A stretch of 64,000 nt of DNA, from positions 62,001 through 126,000 of the forward strand of contig NZ_VOHS01000002.1 in the NCBI RefSeq assembly GCF_007896845.1, in the 5' to 3' direction. The number at the start of each line of letters is the position of its first letter. Position 1 is the first letter of the stretch. Source of the DNA: Chitinophaga pinensis. Its GTDB lineage: Bacteria > Bacteroidota > Bacteroidia > Chitinophagales > Chitinophagaceae. The position numbers were made by a program, and so were the translations under genes. Below the pieces are notes generated by a model that made no database searches, had not been told where the DNA came from, and was given only the letters and a program-made list of their open reading frames with translations. Positions 8,625-17,962 of the stretch are shown in pieces.

Positions 8625-10217
8625 ATGAAAGAATTTGCCACACTCATCAGAATATTGAGCAACAGTACCAAAACCAACGAGAAACTGGATGCGCTCAGCA
8701 AATACATGGCCACCGCCGATGCAGCCGACAGGTTGTGGGTACTGGCACTCTTTACCGGGCGCCGGCCCAAACGTACCGTCAATGCAACACAACTCAGTAA
8801 CTGGTGCCTGCAGATGACCGGTTTACCTGCCTGGCTATATGAAGAGTGTTATCATACTGTGGGAGATCTGGCAGAAACCATTGCATTACTATTGCCTCCC
8901 GGAAAAAGCATTTCGGTGCATCCCCTGCATTACTGGATTGACCAGCTGATACAACTGGAAAAAGCGGAAGAAACCACTAAACAGACCTTTATCCTCAAAG
9001 CATGGGAAGAACTGGATACCAGCGAACGCTTTGTATTTAATAAACTGATCACTGGCGGCTTCCGTATCGGGGTATCACAGAAGATGATGGTGAATGCGCT
9101 GGCAGATACCTATGATATACCGGCGGCTACTATTTCGCATATGATCAGCGGTAACTGGGATCCCCAGAAAACCACCATGGAGGCATTATTAAACGAAAAT
9201 ATCACAGAAGCGGACGCTTCCAAACCTTTTCCGTTTTATCTCGCTTATGCCCTTGAAACAGGCCCTGCTGAACTGGGAACGCCTGAACAATGGCAGGCCG
9301 AATGGAAATGGGATGGTATCCGCGGACAGATCATCAAACGCAACGGACAGTTATTTGTGTGGTCCCGTGGGGAAGAGCTGATCACGGAAAAGTTTCCGGA
9401 ATATCAACCCTTACTGGAATTGCTGCCGGAAGGCACGGTACTGGACGGAGAAATCCTGACCTACGCCAATGGCTTTCCACTACCTTTTCAAACCCTGCAG
9501 ACGCGCATCGGCCGAAAGAATGTTACCCGTAAACAATTACAGGAAGCACCCGTTGCCTTTCTGAGTTATGACCTGCTGGAATGGGAAGGACAGGATATCC
9601 GGACGACTGCCCTGCAGGAACGCCGCGAGTTATTGGAACAACTGGTGGAAAAGATCAATCATCCTGCCCTTCGCCTCTCTCCTGCCATTACTTTTCATGA
9701 CTGGGGCGAACTGGCGGCGTTTCGCCTGCAGGCAAGAGAAAAAGGCAGCGAGGGACTGATGCTGAAAAAGCTGGACTCCGCCTATCAGGTGGGGCGTAAA
9801 AGAGGAGACTGGTGGAAGTGGAAAATAGATCCGCTGACGATAGATGCGGTCATGATATATGCGCAGAAAGGACATGGCCGACGATCCAACTTATACACAG
9901 ACTACACTTTTGCTGTTCGCGATGGGGATCAACTGGTGTCATTTACAAAAGCTTATTCCGGTCTGACAGACAAAGAGATCAATGAAGTGGATAACTGGGT
10001 AAAGCGGAATTCCCTTGAGAAGTTTGGTCCGGTGAGAACAGTGAAACCGGAGCTGGTTTTTGAGATCGGTTTTGAAGGGATTGCGGCCTCCAACAGGCAT
10101 AAATCCGGTGTGGCCTTGCGTTTTCCCCGGATATTACGTTGGCGGAAGGATAAACCGGTAGCTGAGATCAACACACTCACTGATTTACAGCAACTACTGC
10201 AAATGCACAAACAATAA
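8625..10217 (+). CDS. ATP-dependent DNA ligase
   Basis: A 530-residue ligase of the archaeal/eukaryotic-like ATP-dependent class, distinct from the NAD-dependent LigA that replicates bacterial DNA. The N-terminal alpha-helical DNA-binding domain covers about residues 1-200. The adenylation site is Lys228 in KWDG, and later nucleotidyltransferase motifs include LDGEILTY, SEGLMLKK and WWKWK. A C-terminal OB-fold segment ends near residue 525. It is probably co-transcribed with the exonuclease just upstream. The role is expected to be repair rather than replication, by analogy with ligase-associated clusters. Confidence 0.95.
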   Translation: MKEFATLIRILSNSTKTNEKLDALSKYMATADAADRLWVLALFTGRRPKRTVNATQLSNWCLQMTGLPAWLYEECYHTVGDLAETIALLLPPGKSISVHPLHYWIDQLIQLEKAEETTKQTFILKAWEELDTSERFVFNKLITGGFRIGVSQKMMVNALADTYDIPAATISHMISGNWDPQKTTMEALLNENITEADASKPFPFYLAYALETGPAELGTPEQWQAEWKWDGIRGQIIKRNGQLFVWSRGEELITEKFPEYQPLLELLPEGTVLDGEILTYANGFPLPFQTLQTRIGRKNVTRKQLQEAPVAFLSYDLLEWEGQDIRTTALQERRELLEQLVEKINHPALRLSPAITFHDWGELAAFRLQAREKGSEGLMLKKLDSAYQVGRKRGDWWKWKIDPLTIDAVMIYAQKGHGRRSNLYTDYTFAVRDGDQLVSFTKAYSGLTDKEINEVDNWVKRNSLEKFGPVRTVKPELVFEIGFEGIAASNRHKSGVALRFPRILRWRKDKPVAEINTLTDLQQLLQMHKQ

Positions 10218-10298
10218 GAAAAAGGCAGGGATTATTGAATCAAATTAGTATATTGTACTTAATATTGCATTCTAATTGGAACATTATTCTATACTGAT

Positions 10299-10802
10299 AT
10301 GAACAACCTGGGCAATAACAAAAAAGACAGTACCACCGACAACATTGCGCTGGATGAAAAGGATATAGCAATTCTGCAATTGCTGGAAGAAGATGCAAAG
10401 ATGACTATCCGTGACCTGGCAGCAAAGCTGAACCTGAGTGCGACCCCTGTCTATGAACGTATCCGTAAAATGGAGCAGGCTGGCGTTATCAGGCAGTATG
10501 CAGCAATCGTTGACCCCAGCAAGATCGACAAAGCCCTGACTGTATTATGTTATATCTCCCTTAAAGAACATGGTAAAAAGGCAGGTTCCAAATTTATCAA
10601 AGAAATTACCTCATTCCCGGAAGTCATGGAATGTCTGAATATCTCCGGTCAGTTTGATTTCATGCTCAAAGTGCAGGTAAAAGACATGCTCGCCTACCAT
10701 GAGTTTAATGTCAACAAGCTAGGCGAGCTGGATAATATCCGTCACATGGAGAGTGTGTTTGTGATGTCAGTCATCAAGGCGACACACAGAGTGGTATATT
10801 AA
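10299..10802 (+). CDS. Lrp/AsnC family transcriptional regulator
   Basis: A 167-residue regulator with an N-terminal winged helix-turn-helix (LDEKDIAILQLLEEDAK through PVYERIRKMEQAGVI, about residues 18-67) and a C-terminal RAM/AsnC ligand-binding domain (about 85-160). Such proteins respond to amino acids. The first 15 residues are an unusually polar extension. The gene lies inside the otherwise repair-related region, 81 bp after the ligase, and its stop overlaps that of the convergent secreted-protein gene by 4 bp. Target genes cannot be told from the sequence. Confidence 0.93.
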   Translation: MNNLGNNKKDSTTDNIALDEKDIAILQLLEEDAKMTIRDLAAKLNLSATPVYERIRKMEQAGVIRQYAAIVDPSKIDKALTVLCYISLKEHGKKAGSKFIKEITSFPEVMECLNISGQFDFMLKVQVKDMLAYHEFNVNKLGELDNIRHMESVFVMSVIKATHRVVY

Positions 10803-11392
10803 TTTTGTAATTGTCTGAGGCCTTCATATCCGGGGAAGAGGATATAAGCATTCACATTTTCTCCTTTGGGGTGTACCGTAATGGCAGAACAGATTTCTTT
10901 TCTGCCTTTCTCGGCTGTCATTTCAAAAGCGATACCGGAGTTACGCACGTCGTATACGGTGATCTTCTTTCCCCTTACCCTGTCTTCATACTGTGCGACC
11001 ACTTTTATAGCAGGGAACAGTTTTTTGATCTCGATGTAAGCGCTACCGACTTTTAATCCCCTTGACGTTTTAAAGGAAGCGGTATTTACACGTACCTGTT
11101 TTACGACCATCGCTTCTTTACCATCTGCTTCTTCTCTCACGGAGTAGACAGCGAGGAATCTGGAGGAGTCAATACTATCATCTTTTTTGCGACTGTACCA
11201 AAAGCTCCATGCTTTTCCCATAGCGGCGTCTCCACCATCTGCATTGCCAAGCTCTTTGGACATCTCTTCTACTTTTTCCCCCAGTTTTGTATTCCCGATA
11301 TATTCACCAGGCTGGATCTTCCACGCGTTCTGTGCAAAGGCCGGCACCGTCATGATCATACATGCCGCCGCAAGAAAGTAAAGGTGTTTCAT
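10799..11392 (-). CDS. secreted protein of unknown function
   Basis: A 197-residue protein with a clear signal peptide (MKHLYFLAAACMIMTVPAFAQ, cleavage likely after AFA). The ATG at 11392 is preferred because the upstream in-frame TTG at 11410 would add six residues before the signal. The mature part contains GEYIGNTKLGEKVEEM, RGLKVGSAYIEIKKLFP and a hydrophobic strand-rich pattern, but no family is recognised. It converges with the lrp-like gene, overlapping by 4 bp, and diverges from the S66 peptidase gene, so any shared regulation would be through the 11393-11464 interval. Confidence 0.75.
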   Translation of the reverse strand: MKHLYFLAAACMIMTVPAFAQNAWKIQPGEYIGNTKLGEKVEEMSKELGNADGGDAAMGKAWSFWYSRKKDDSIDSSRFLAVYSVREEADGKEAMVVKQVRVNTASFKTSRGLKVGSAYIEIKKLFPAIKVVAQYEDRVRGKKITVYDVRNSGIAFEMTAEKGRKEICSAITVHPKGENVNAYILFPGYEGLRQLQN

Positions 11393-11464
11393 AGTAATTC
11401 TTTTACACAAAGAAAGACAAAAAACAGGCCACTTCCTTATTCAAATAATGCTTACTTTCCTGTT

Positions 11465-12511
11465 ATGAATCGCAAACATTTCCTGTCAGCTCTGGCCACC
11501 ACCGCGGGGCTTACCACTTTCCCCGCACTGACACGTTTACAACAGGCCGCTGCAGCATTACCCCTACATGAAGAAAGACTGCTGATCCCTCCCTACCTTA
11601 AACCGGGTGACCTGATCGGCATTACCTGCCCTGCCGGACATATTACACTGGAAGAAATTAAACCGGCTATCCGCATTATGGAGAGCTGGGGCTTTAAAAT
11701 ACGTATAGGTACTACCGTTAATAAAGCAGATTTCAGCTTTGGCGGTACGGATAAAGAGCGCCAACAGGATCTGCAGGCAATGCTCGACGATCCATCCATA
11801 AAAGCCATCATGTGTGCACGGGGTGGTTATGGCAGCGCGCGTATTGTAGACCAGCTTGACTTTTCTCACTTTATACAACAGCCTAAATGGGTGATCGGTT
11901 TCAGTGATATCACCGTATTACATTGTCATATCAATCGCCTGTATGGCATTGCGACACTGCATTCTAAAATGTGTAACAGTTTCCCTGATGACTATAACAA
12001 AGCAGAACCAATCGTACAACAAACCATCTCTTCCATCAGAGATGCATTGATCGGGCAACAACTGCATTACACCACCTTCTCTGACTCCCGCAACAGAACA
12101 GGCATTGCCAAAGGTGTACTCATAGGTGGTAATCTGTCTATGATCCAGAGTGTACTGGCCACTCATTCAGAAGTGGATACCATCGGCAAAATACTGTTCC
12201 TCGAAGAGGTGGGTGAATACCTGTACAGCCTTGACCGCATGTTTAACAGTCTGCAGCGTGCGCAGAAACTCGACCATCTCGCAGGACTGATCATCGGAGG
12301 TTTCAACCGTATCAAACCAGACGATCCGGGAGAAGAATTCGGACGCACCGTCTATGATATCGTGATGGAGAAAGTAAAGGATACTACCTATCCGGTGTGC
12401 TTTGGATTTCCGGTAGGACATCAGAAAGATAACTATGCGTTGAAGTGTGGTATTATGCATCAGCTGCAGATAAGTAAAGATGAAGTACGGCTGGATGAAC
12501 TCAGAGGATAA
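11465..12511 (+). CDS. LD-carboxypeptidase, peptidase family S66
   Basis: A 348-residue enzyme expected to remove the terminal D-Ala from murein tetrapeptides in peptidoglycan recycling. The nucleophile serine is in CARGGYGSAR; the other S66 elements GGNLSM, FLEEVGEYLYSLDRM and FPVGHQKDNYAL (Glu and His of the Ser-Glu-His triad) are present. The ATG at 11465 gives an N-terminal hydrophobic segment (MNRKHFLSALATTAGLTTFPA), suggesting export; most characterised LdcA enzymes are cytosolic, so this version may act in the periplasm. It sits between the ligase and helicase genes with no obvious tie to repair. Confidence 0.9.
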   Translation: MNRKHFLSALATTAGLTTFPALTRLQQAAAALPLHEERLLIPPYLKPGDLIGITCPAGHITLEEIKPAIRIMESWGFKIRIGTTVNKADFSFGGTDKERQQDLQAMLDDPSIKAIMCARGGYGSARIVDQLDFSHFIQQPKWVIGFSDITVLHCHINRLYGIATLHSKMCNSFPDDYNKAEPIVQQTISSIRDALIGQQLHYTTFSDSRNRTGIAKGVLIGGNLSMIQSVLATHSEVDTIGKILFLEEVGEYLYSLDRMFNSLQRAQKLDHLAGLIIGGFNRIKPDDPGEEFGRTVYDIVMEKVKDTTYPVCFGFPVGHQKDNYALKCGIMHQLQISKDEVRLDELRG

Positions 12512-12611
12512 ATACTGGGTTGTTATTACGCAGACCCCATTTCCGGCATAACCGCCAATATCCAAAAGCAGCTTTGCCCATTTCTCCGTTTTTCACTAAT
12601 TTCATCAACTG

Positions 12612-15074
12612 ATGAAAAACAAAGCGCGTGGATGGCAGGTGATTACAGAATGGCTGGCTGCAAGAGACAGAAAGCCCTTTACTTTCCAGGAAGAAGCCTG
12701 GAAATATTACATGCAGGGCAAATCAGGCCTTGTCAACGCCCCTACCGGTTACGGTAAAACCTTCTCACTTTTTCTGGGTGTGGTAATCGACTGGATCAAT
12801 AAACATCCGGAGGATTATCAGCAAAAAACAAAGAATGGTCTGCAGATGCTGTGGATCACTCCGCTACGTGCACTGGCAAAAGACATTGCCCGTGCGATGG
12901 AGGAGGTATTGCAGGAACTCAATATGCCATGGCAGGTAGGCATCCGTAGTGGGGATACGCCTATTGCTACGCGTCAGCAGCAAAAGAAGATGATGCCGGA
13001 GATCCTGCTCATCACACCAGAAAGTCTGCACCTGCTGATGGGCCAAAAAGAATATCCCAAAGTCTTTACACACCTGACGACTGTTGTTGCAGATGAATGG
13101 CATGAGTTGCTGGGCAGCAAACGCGGCGTTATGGTGGAACTGGGGCTTAGCAGGCTCCGTGGATTGGCTAAAAAGGCAGGTCGTCCGCCACTAAAGGTAT
13201 GGGGTATATCCGCGACGATCGGCAATCTTGATGAAGCACTGGATGTACTGCTCGGTCAGCCGGATCAGGAGGCGGTCATTGTACGCGCGAAACTGGATAA
13301 GAAGATCGAATTGCAAAGCATCTTACCAGATGAAATTGAAAAGTTTCCGTGGGCTGGTCATTTAGGCACCAAATTGCTGTATAAGGCGCTGCCGGTGATT
13401 ATGAACAGCAAGACGACACTCATATTCACGAATGTACGTTCCCAGACGGAGATCTGGTATCAGGAAATATTAAGACAATGCCCTGAACTGGCAGGCGCTA
13501 TTGCCATCCACCATGGTTCCATTGATATGGAATTACGCGTGTGGGTGGAAGAGGCATTACATACCGGTGTATTGAAAGCGGTAGTTTGTACATCCAGTCT
13601 CGACCTTGGCGTAGACTTCCGGCCGGTAGATACTGTTATTCAGGTGGGTAGTCCGAAGGGAGTCGCCCGTTTTCTGCAACGTGCAGGCCGAAGCGGTCAC
13701 CAGCCGGGAGCCACCAGTAAAATATGGTTCCTGCCTACCCACAGTCTGGAACTGGTAGAAGCGGCCGCGTTGAAAGCAGCTATGGAAGAACAGCTGGTAG
13801 AAAGCCGCATACCGATCGTATTAGCTTACGACGTCTTGCTGCAATACCTGATGACATTGGGCATTTCTGATGGGTTTCATGCGACTGAAATATGGGAGGA
13901 AATTACCAATACCTTCTGTTTCCGTGATGTTACAGAAGACGAATGGGCATGGATGCTGGCATTTCTAAGCACTGGCGGAGACGCACTTTACAGCTATGAT
14001 GAGTTCAAAAAGCTGGAGAGGGAAGGTGACTTTTTCATCTGCCGGAGCCGTATGCTGGCGATGCGCCACCGGCTGCATATCGGTACGATTGTGAGTGATG
14101 CCATGTTGAAAGTGAAATTCATGAGTGGCGGTTTCATTGGCATGATAGAAGAATGGTTTGTTGCCCGTCTGCAACCCGGAGATGCATTCAGTCTCGGCGG
14201 ACGTACACTGGAATTTGTCATGATCAAAGACATGACAGTACTGGTACGTAAATCCAATGCCAAACGGGCGATTGTACCCAGCTGGATGGGAGGACGTTTA
14301 CCCCTTTCAGCCAATCTGGGTAAAATGTTGCGCCGCACTTATAACGAAGCATTATCCGGCAGATCCGACATGCCGGAGATCAAAATATTACAGCCGCTGT
14401 TTGATCTGCAGGAACAATTGTCTCACATACCCAAAGACAATGAACTGCTGATCGAAATGATCACCACCCGTGATGGGTATCACATGTTCGTCTATCCCTT
14501 TGAAGGACGACTGGTACATGAAGTAATGGCGGCACTGCTGGCCTATCGTATCAGTAAGCGACAACCCATCACCTTTTCCATGGCCATGAATGATTATGGT
14601 TTTGAACTGTTGTCAGATCAGCCTATTCCTGTAAGTGAAGGCGATGTGCATGATCTTTTCTCATTGGAGAATCTGACCCTTGACCTGCAGGCCAGTGTGA
14701 ACTCAACAGAAATGGCGCGCAGGAAGTTCAGGGACATTGCAGTCATTGCGGGACTGATCTTTCAGGGATATCCCGGTAAACATAAAGCCAGCCGGCATCT
14801 GCAATCATCGGCGTCTTTATTATTCAATGTGTTCAAGGATTATGATCCGCAGAACCTGCTGTTACGACAGGCATTCAATGAGGCCTTTTTCTATCAGATG
14901 GAAGAAGCCCGTTTACGGGAAAGTCTGGACCGTATTTACAACAGCAATATCATCATTACAGAACCGGAAAGTCTGACCCCTTTCTGCTTCCCGATAAAAG
15001 TCGATAGTTTAAGAGAAAACCTGACCAGCGAAAAACTGGAGGACAGGATCAAAAAAATGCGTCCGCAGTTTTAG
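12612..15074 (+). CDS. ligase-associated DEXH-box helicase (Lhr-like)
   Basis: An 820-residue superfamily 2 helicase. Walker A is at 43-51 (NAPTGYGKT), the DEXH box at 161-164 (DEWH), motif III at GISATIG, and the second RecA domain ends with motif VI (FLQRAGRSGHQ). The long C-terminal part contains a DEAD/H-associated region as in Lhr. Length matches the shorter ligase-associated Lhr-type proteins rather than full Lhr (about 1500 residues). The pdeM gene follows after 32 bp. It is part of the same functional set as the exonuclease and ligase, although three other genes lie between. Role: DNA unwinding in a damage response, inferred from the cluster. Confidence 0.94.
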   Translation: MKNKARGWQVITEWLAARDRKPFTFQEEAWKYYMQGKSGLVNAPTGYGKTFSLFLGVVIDWINKHPEDYQQKTKNGLQMLWITPLRALAKDIARAMEEVLQELNMPWQVGIRSGDTPIATRQQQKKMMPEILLITPESLHLLMGQKEYPKVFTHLTTVVADEWHELLGSKRGVMVELGLSRLRGLAKKAGRPPLKVWGISATIGNLDEALDVLLGQPDQEAVIVRAKLDKKIELQSILPDEIEKFPWAGHLGTKLLYKALPVIMNSKTTLIFTNVRSQTEIWYQEILRQCPELAGAIAIHHGSIDMELRVWVEEALHTGVLKAVVCTSSLDLGVDFRPVDTVIQVGSPKGVARFLQRAGRSGHQPGATSKIWFLPTHSLELVEAAALKAAMEEQLVESRIPIVLAYDVLLQYLMTLGISDGFHATEIWEEITNTFCFRDVTEDEWAWMLAFLSTGGDALYSYDEFKKLEREGDFFICRSRMLAMRHRLHIGTIVSDAMLKVKFMSGGFIGMIEEWFVARLQPGDAFSLGGRTLEFVMIKDMTVLVRKSNAKRAIVPSWMGGRLPLSANLGKMLRRTYNEALSGRSDMPEIKILQPLFDLQEQLSHIPKDNELLIEMITTRDGYHMFVYPFEGRLVHEVMAALLAYRISKRQPITFSMAMNDYGFELLSDQPIPVSEGDVHDLFSLENLTLDLQASVNSTEMARRKFRDIAVIAGLIFQGYPGKHKASRHLQSSASLLFNVFKDYDPQNLLLRQAFNEAFFYQMEEARLRESLDRIYNSNIIITEPESLTPFCFPIKVDSLRENLTSEKLEDRIKKMRPQF

Positions 15075-15106
15075 TTTTGCAGGGATAATGTAGTTTTACC
15101 GAAGAT

Positions 15107-15754
15107 ATGGAGGATGTGATTTACAGATACCAGGACCAGACCTGGCATTTATCGCCACACAGGGCTATTTTCTGGCAGGAAGAACAGGCGTTGATAGTAT
15201 CAGATCTGCATCTGGGGAAAGGCACACATTTCAGGAAAGCAGGGATCGCCGTTCCTGCCAATATCGGGCAGAATGACCTGTACCGGCTGCAGCTGCTGAT
15301 TACTGCTTACAACCCGTCACAGATTATCATTGTAGGCGATATGTTTCATAGTCGCGAAAATAATGACGTCGCCTATTTCAGGCTTTGGCGGCAGCAGTTT
15401 GGCAATATCTCTTTCAAACTGGTAAAAGGCAATCACGATATATTGCCCGATGCTGTATATGCTACATTGAATCTCGAGGTGTTTGATACGCTGTGTATCC
15501 GTGATATACATTTTGTGCATGAGCCTTGCGAAGAAGGCGATACACCCGGCTATACTTTTTCCGGTCACCTGCACCCCGGTGTGGTGGTAGCCGGCGCCGG
15601 CAGACAACGTTTGCGGCTACCCTGCTTCTACTTCGGGAAACATTGCAGCATATTACCTGCTTTCGGCCGTTTTACGGGCCTCGCTACCTTAGAACCTGCA
15701 CTTGATGAGGCAGTATTTGTTATTGCTGAAAACAGCGTCTTAAAAGTCAATTAA
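15107..15754 (+). CDS. pdeM: ligase-associated endonuclease/phosphoesterase PdeM
   Basis: A 215-residue calcineurin-like metallophosphoesterase. Metal motifs are complete: SDLHLGKGTHFRKAG (Asp33, His35), GDMFH (77-81), GNHD (108-111) and FSGHLHPG. This sequence pattern and the position behind the Lhr-like helicase identify the ligase-associated PdeM type. The downstream histone-deacetylase-fold gene starts inside its stop codon (TAATG), so the two are translationally coupled. Confidence 0.93.
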   Translation: MEDVIYRYQDQTWHLSPHRAIFWQEEQALIVSDLHLGKGTHFRKAGIAVPANIGQNDLYRLQLLITAYNPSQIIIVGDMFHSRENNDVAYFRLWRQQFGNISFKLVKGNHDILPDAVYATLNLEVFDTLCIRDIHFVHEPCEEGDTPGYTFSGHLHPGVVVAGAGRQRLRLPCFYFGKHCSILPAFGRFTGLATLEPALDEAVFVIAENSVLKVN

Positions 15755-16650
15755 TGCTGGTTGCCTACGATCCCATATTTGCACATCCGCTTCCTGAAGG
15801 TCATCGCTTTCCAATGGTCAAATATGAACTGATTCCTGCACAGTTGCTACGGGAGGGTATTATCAGTGAACAGCAGCTACATATACCCGCTCCGGCTGAA
15901 GAAGCCACTATCCTGCTGACACATACTGCCCATTACTGGCACCAGCTGCAATATCAGACATTATCTGATAAGGAACAAAGACGTATTGGTCTGCCGCAAT
16001 CCCCCGCATTAACCTTACGGGAGATCGTCATCAGTCAGGGTACGATCGATTGTGCATTACATGCCATGGAACACGGTGTTGCTTTGAATGTGGCTGGCGG
16101 TACACATCATGCCTTTGCAGACCGTGGAGAAGGGTTTTGCCTGCTGAATGATTTTGCTATCGCTTCAAACTATCTGCTGCATCAGCAACTCGTAAAGAAG
16201 GTACTGATCATTGATCTGGATGTACATCAGGGAAATGGTACTGCGGCATTATTTGAAGGCAGACCAGAAGTATATACCTTCAGTATGCATGGTGCGCATA
16301 ATTATCCTTTTCATAAAGAAGTATCCGATTGGGATGTCCCCTTACCGGATGGTATGAATGATGCCGATTATCTGCGTACATTAGGTGAGTGTCTTCCTGT
16401 ACTGATCAATAAAGTAAAACCTGATATTGTTTTTTATCTGTCGGGAGTGGATATCCTGCAAACAGACCGGTATGGAAAATTGCAGGTAACGCATGAAGGT
16501 TGCCGCAGACGGGATGAAATGGTGTTTCAGCTGTTAAAGCAGCACGGTATTCCTTGTGCGGTAGCTATGGGAGGAGGATATTCCACAGAGATCAGGGATA
16601 TTGTGAATGCACATTGTAATACGTTCAGAGCTGCGGCTGAAATCTGGTGA
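15754..16650 (+). CDS. histone deacetylase family (AcuC/class II-like) hydrolase
   Basis: A 298-residue zinc-dependent deacetylase-fold protein. Seen motifs: GGTHHAF (active-site histidine pair), DLDVHQGNGT with zinc ligands Asp156 and His158, GVDILQTDRYG with the third ligand Asp, and AMGGGYS near the end. The substrate is unknown; bacterial members act on acetylated small molecules or proteins. The ATG overlaps the pdeM stop by one base, which puts it in the repair operon. Whether it has a role in repair is open; similar genes often follow repair genes by simple operon adjacency. Confidence 0.9.
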   Translation: MLVAYDPIFAHPLPEGHRFPMVKYELIPAQLLREGIISEQQLHIPAPAEEATILLTHTAHYWHQLQYQTLSDKEQRRIGLPQSPALTLREIVISQGTIDCALHAMEHGVALNVAGGTHHAFADRGEGFCLLNDFAIASNYLLHQQLVKKVLIIDLDVHQGNGTAALFEGRPEVYTFSMHGAHNYPFHKEVSDWDVPLPDGMNDADYLRTLGECLPVLINKVKPDIVFYLSGVDILQTDRYGKLQVTHEGCRRRDEMVFQLLKQHGIPCAVAMGGGYSTEIRDIVNAHCNTFRAAAEIW

Positions 16651-17085
16651 TTGTTTAGTTATTATGCAGCGGTACATTGGTATCAAATACCTGTTTAGAT
16701 ATTAATTGTACAGTCATGTACTGTTGCTGACAGCGCAATTGTCATCGGTCTATTGTTTGTTATAAACCAGTTCTCCCTTTCGATAAGTGCATCTGCATTA
16801 ACACAGACCATCTAACGCATCCATCTTTTCTATCCGCAACATCAAATCATTACTTCCGGTGTACATTATCATACATACTAATTCCAGCCTGCCAACAAAT
16901 ACACCTGCCACATCACTCTTTCTATCCACAAAATCAAATCATTACTGCCAATCCACATCACACGCAAACAAAACGGCGAATGACTATCTGCAATCAGATA
17001 ACCATTCGCCGTTAATATTTTCAACGAATCATTTCACAAGCTGTGGGGTTACTACGAACATTGCTGTTGAAAACTCAGTCCATCA
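16651..17085. other. 435-bp gap between convergent genes
   Basis: No coding region is convincing. It contains a 28-bp direct repeat with two mismatches (16827-16854 and 16919-16946, beginning TTTCTATCC), a small inverted repeat ACAGTCATGTACTGT (16710-16724), and a terminator hairpin at 16972-17013. Confidence 0.6.
16972..17013 (-). terminator. terminator hairpin for the S24 repressor gene
   Basis: An 11-bp outer stem (AACGGCGAATG / CATTCGCCGTT) with an inner 6-bp stem (TATCTG / CAGATA) is followed on the minus strand by TTGTTTG. The plus side is followed by AATATTTT, so it may act in both directions. Confidence 0.65.
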
Positions 17086-17838
17086 TCAGTCTTTAATACG
17101 CTTTTTCAGCATACTCACCTGATCCTGCAGATGGCTCACCATATCAGCCAGATGATTTACACTAAGACGGCTCTGCTGACCACTTTTACTGATAACAGCA
17201 TCTGATTGCCAGAGTTCCAGTACATCTTCCATACCAACAGCATAAGGTTCATACTGCGGGTTATCAGACACAAGTGTCAGCTTATTTTTACTACGGTTGG
17301 TTTTCAGCACGCGCTTGTACACAATACCTTCGCGATTCGTCACAACGATATAAGCTTCATTATTACGGATCTCTTCCCAGCCATCTACTTTGTGACATAC
17401 GATCACAGAACCGGAAGGCGTTGGCAGCATGGAATCTCCTGCTATTTCAAAAGCCCTGTAATTACCGGCGCCCATCATAGGTAAAGTGAAAGTATTCAGC
17501 TCTTCGATAAATTCATCATCGTTATAGCCGGCGAGATAACCAGCTGCTGCTTTTACGGGTACGAACTCAATCACCTGACGGTCGCTGCCCATTTTCTGCT
17601 GCCTGCGTTTTTCAAGGAAGCTTTCCTTCTGAGAGCCTACATCGCGACGTAACAAATCATCAATGGATATACGGAACATGTCACTGACCAGTTCCAGTAC
17701 TTCTGTGCGGGGTTCTGCGCGTTCTTCTTCGTAAGCACCGAGCAGAGAGCGTTTGATACCTAATTTATCGGCAAACTCCTGCTGCGTCCAGCCTTTCTGC
17801 TTGCGCAGGAACTTCAGATTGCGGCATACTATGGACAT
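17086..17838 (-). CDS. LexA-like XRE/S24 repressor
   Basis: A 250-residue regulator. Residues 6-62 form a Cro/CI helix-turn-helix (LKFLRKQKGWTQQEFADKLG). Residues 90-205 form a LexA/CI-type S24 peptidase domain with Ser136 (GDSM) and Lys175 (VYKR), spaced 39 residues apart as expected for the autocleavage dyad. Candidate Ala-Gly cleavage bonds are 99-100 and 103-104. The C-terminal 25 residues look coiled-coil (LADMVSHLQDQVSMLKKRI). Its own promoter carries a perfect palindrome with 6-bp arms, and a related site overlaps the promoter of the polymerase operon 1.5 kb away. This suggests an autoregulated damage-responsive repressor of translesion polymerases; no LexA with a winged helix domain is seen here. 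Confidence 0.88.
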   Translation of the reverse strand: MSIVCRNLKFLRKQKGWTQQEFADKLGIKRSLLGAYEEERAEPRTEVLELVSDMFRISIDDLLRRDVGSQKESFLEKRRQQKMGSDRQVIEFVPVKAAAGYLAGYNDDEFIEELNTFTLPMMGAGNYRAFEIAGDSMLPTPSGSVIVCHKVDGWEEIRNNEAYIVVTNREGIVYKRVLKTNRSKNKLTLVSDNPQYEPYAVGMEDVLELWQSDAVISKSGQQSRLSVNHLADMVSHLQDQVSMLKKRIKD

Positions 17839-17850
17839 AATCTAAATAAT

Positions 17851-17865
17851 TTAGTACATTACTAA
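17851..17865. promoter_or_regulatory. S24 repressor operator palindrome
   Basis: TTAGTACATTACTAA is a perfect inverted repeat (TTAGTA-CAT-TACTAA). It begins directly after the -7 box on the minus strand and should cover the transcription start. A second, weaker inverted repeat CTAAATAATTTAG lies at 17842-17854. Confidence 0.6.
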
Positions 17866-17896
17866 CAAAATTAGCATATAATTTTATAATTACCAA
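17866..17896 (-). promoter_or_regulatory. S24 repressor promoter
   Basis: Read on the minus strand: TTG (17896-17894), 20-bp spacer, TAATTTTG (17873-17866). This fits the Bacteroidota consensus. The operator follows immediately downstream. Confidence 0.7.
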
Positions 17897-17918
17897 ATAT
17901 ATTCCGGTAAGCTTAACT

Positions 17919-17926
17919 TATTTTTG
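17919..17926 (+). promoter_or_regulatory. -7 box for the 4-TM protein gene
   Basis: TATTTTTG matches TAnnTTTG, 36 nt before the ATG at 17963. No convincing -33 TTG at the right spacing. Confidence 0.45.
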
Positions 17927-17962
17927 CCCCGTAAAATCGTAAAATCCAACTCAATATTTATT

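Noticed and set aside
16859..17122. Open frame of 87 codons in the gap before the S24 repressor gene
   Set aside because: Low-complexity Ser/Thr/His/Asn composition, runs through the terminator hairpin and the 3' end of the repressor gene; no promoter or start context.
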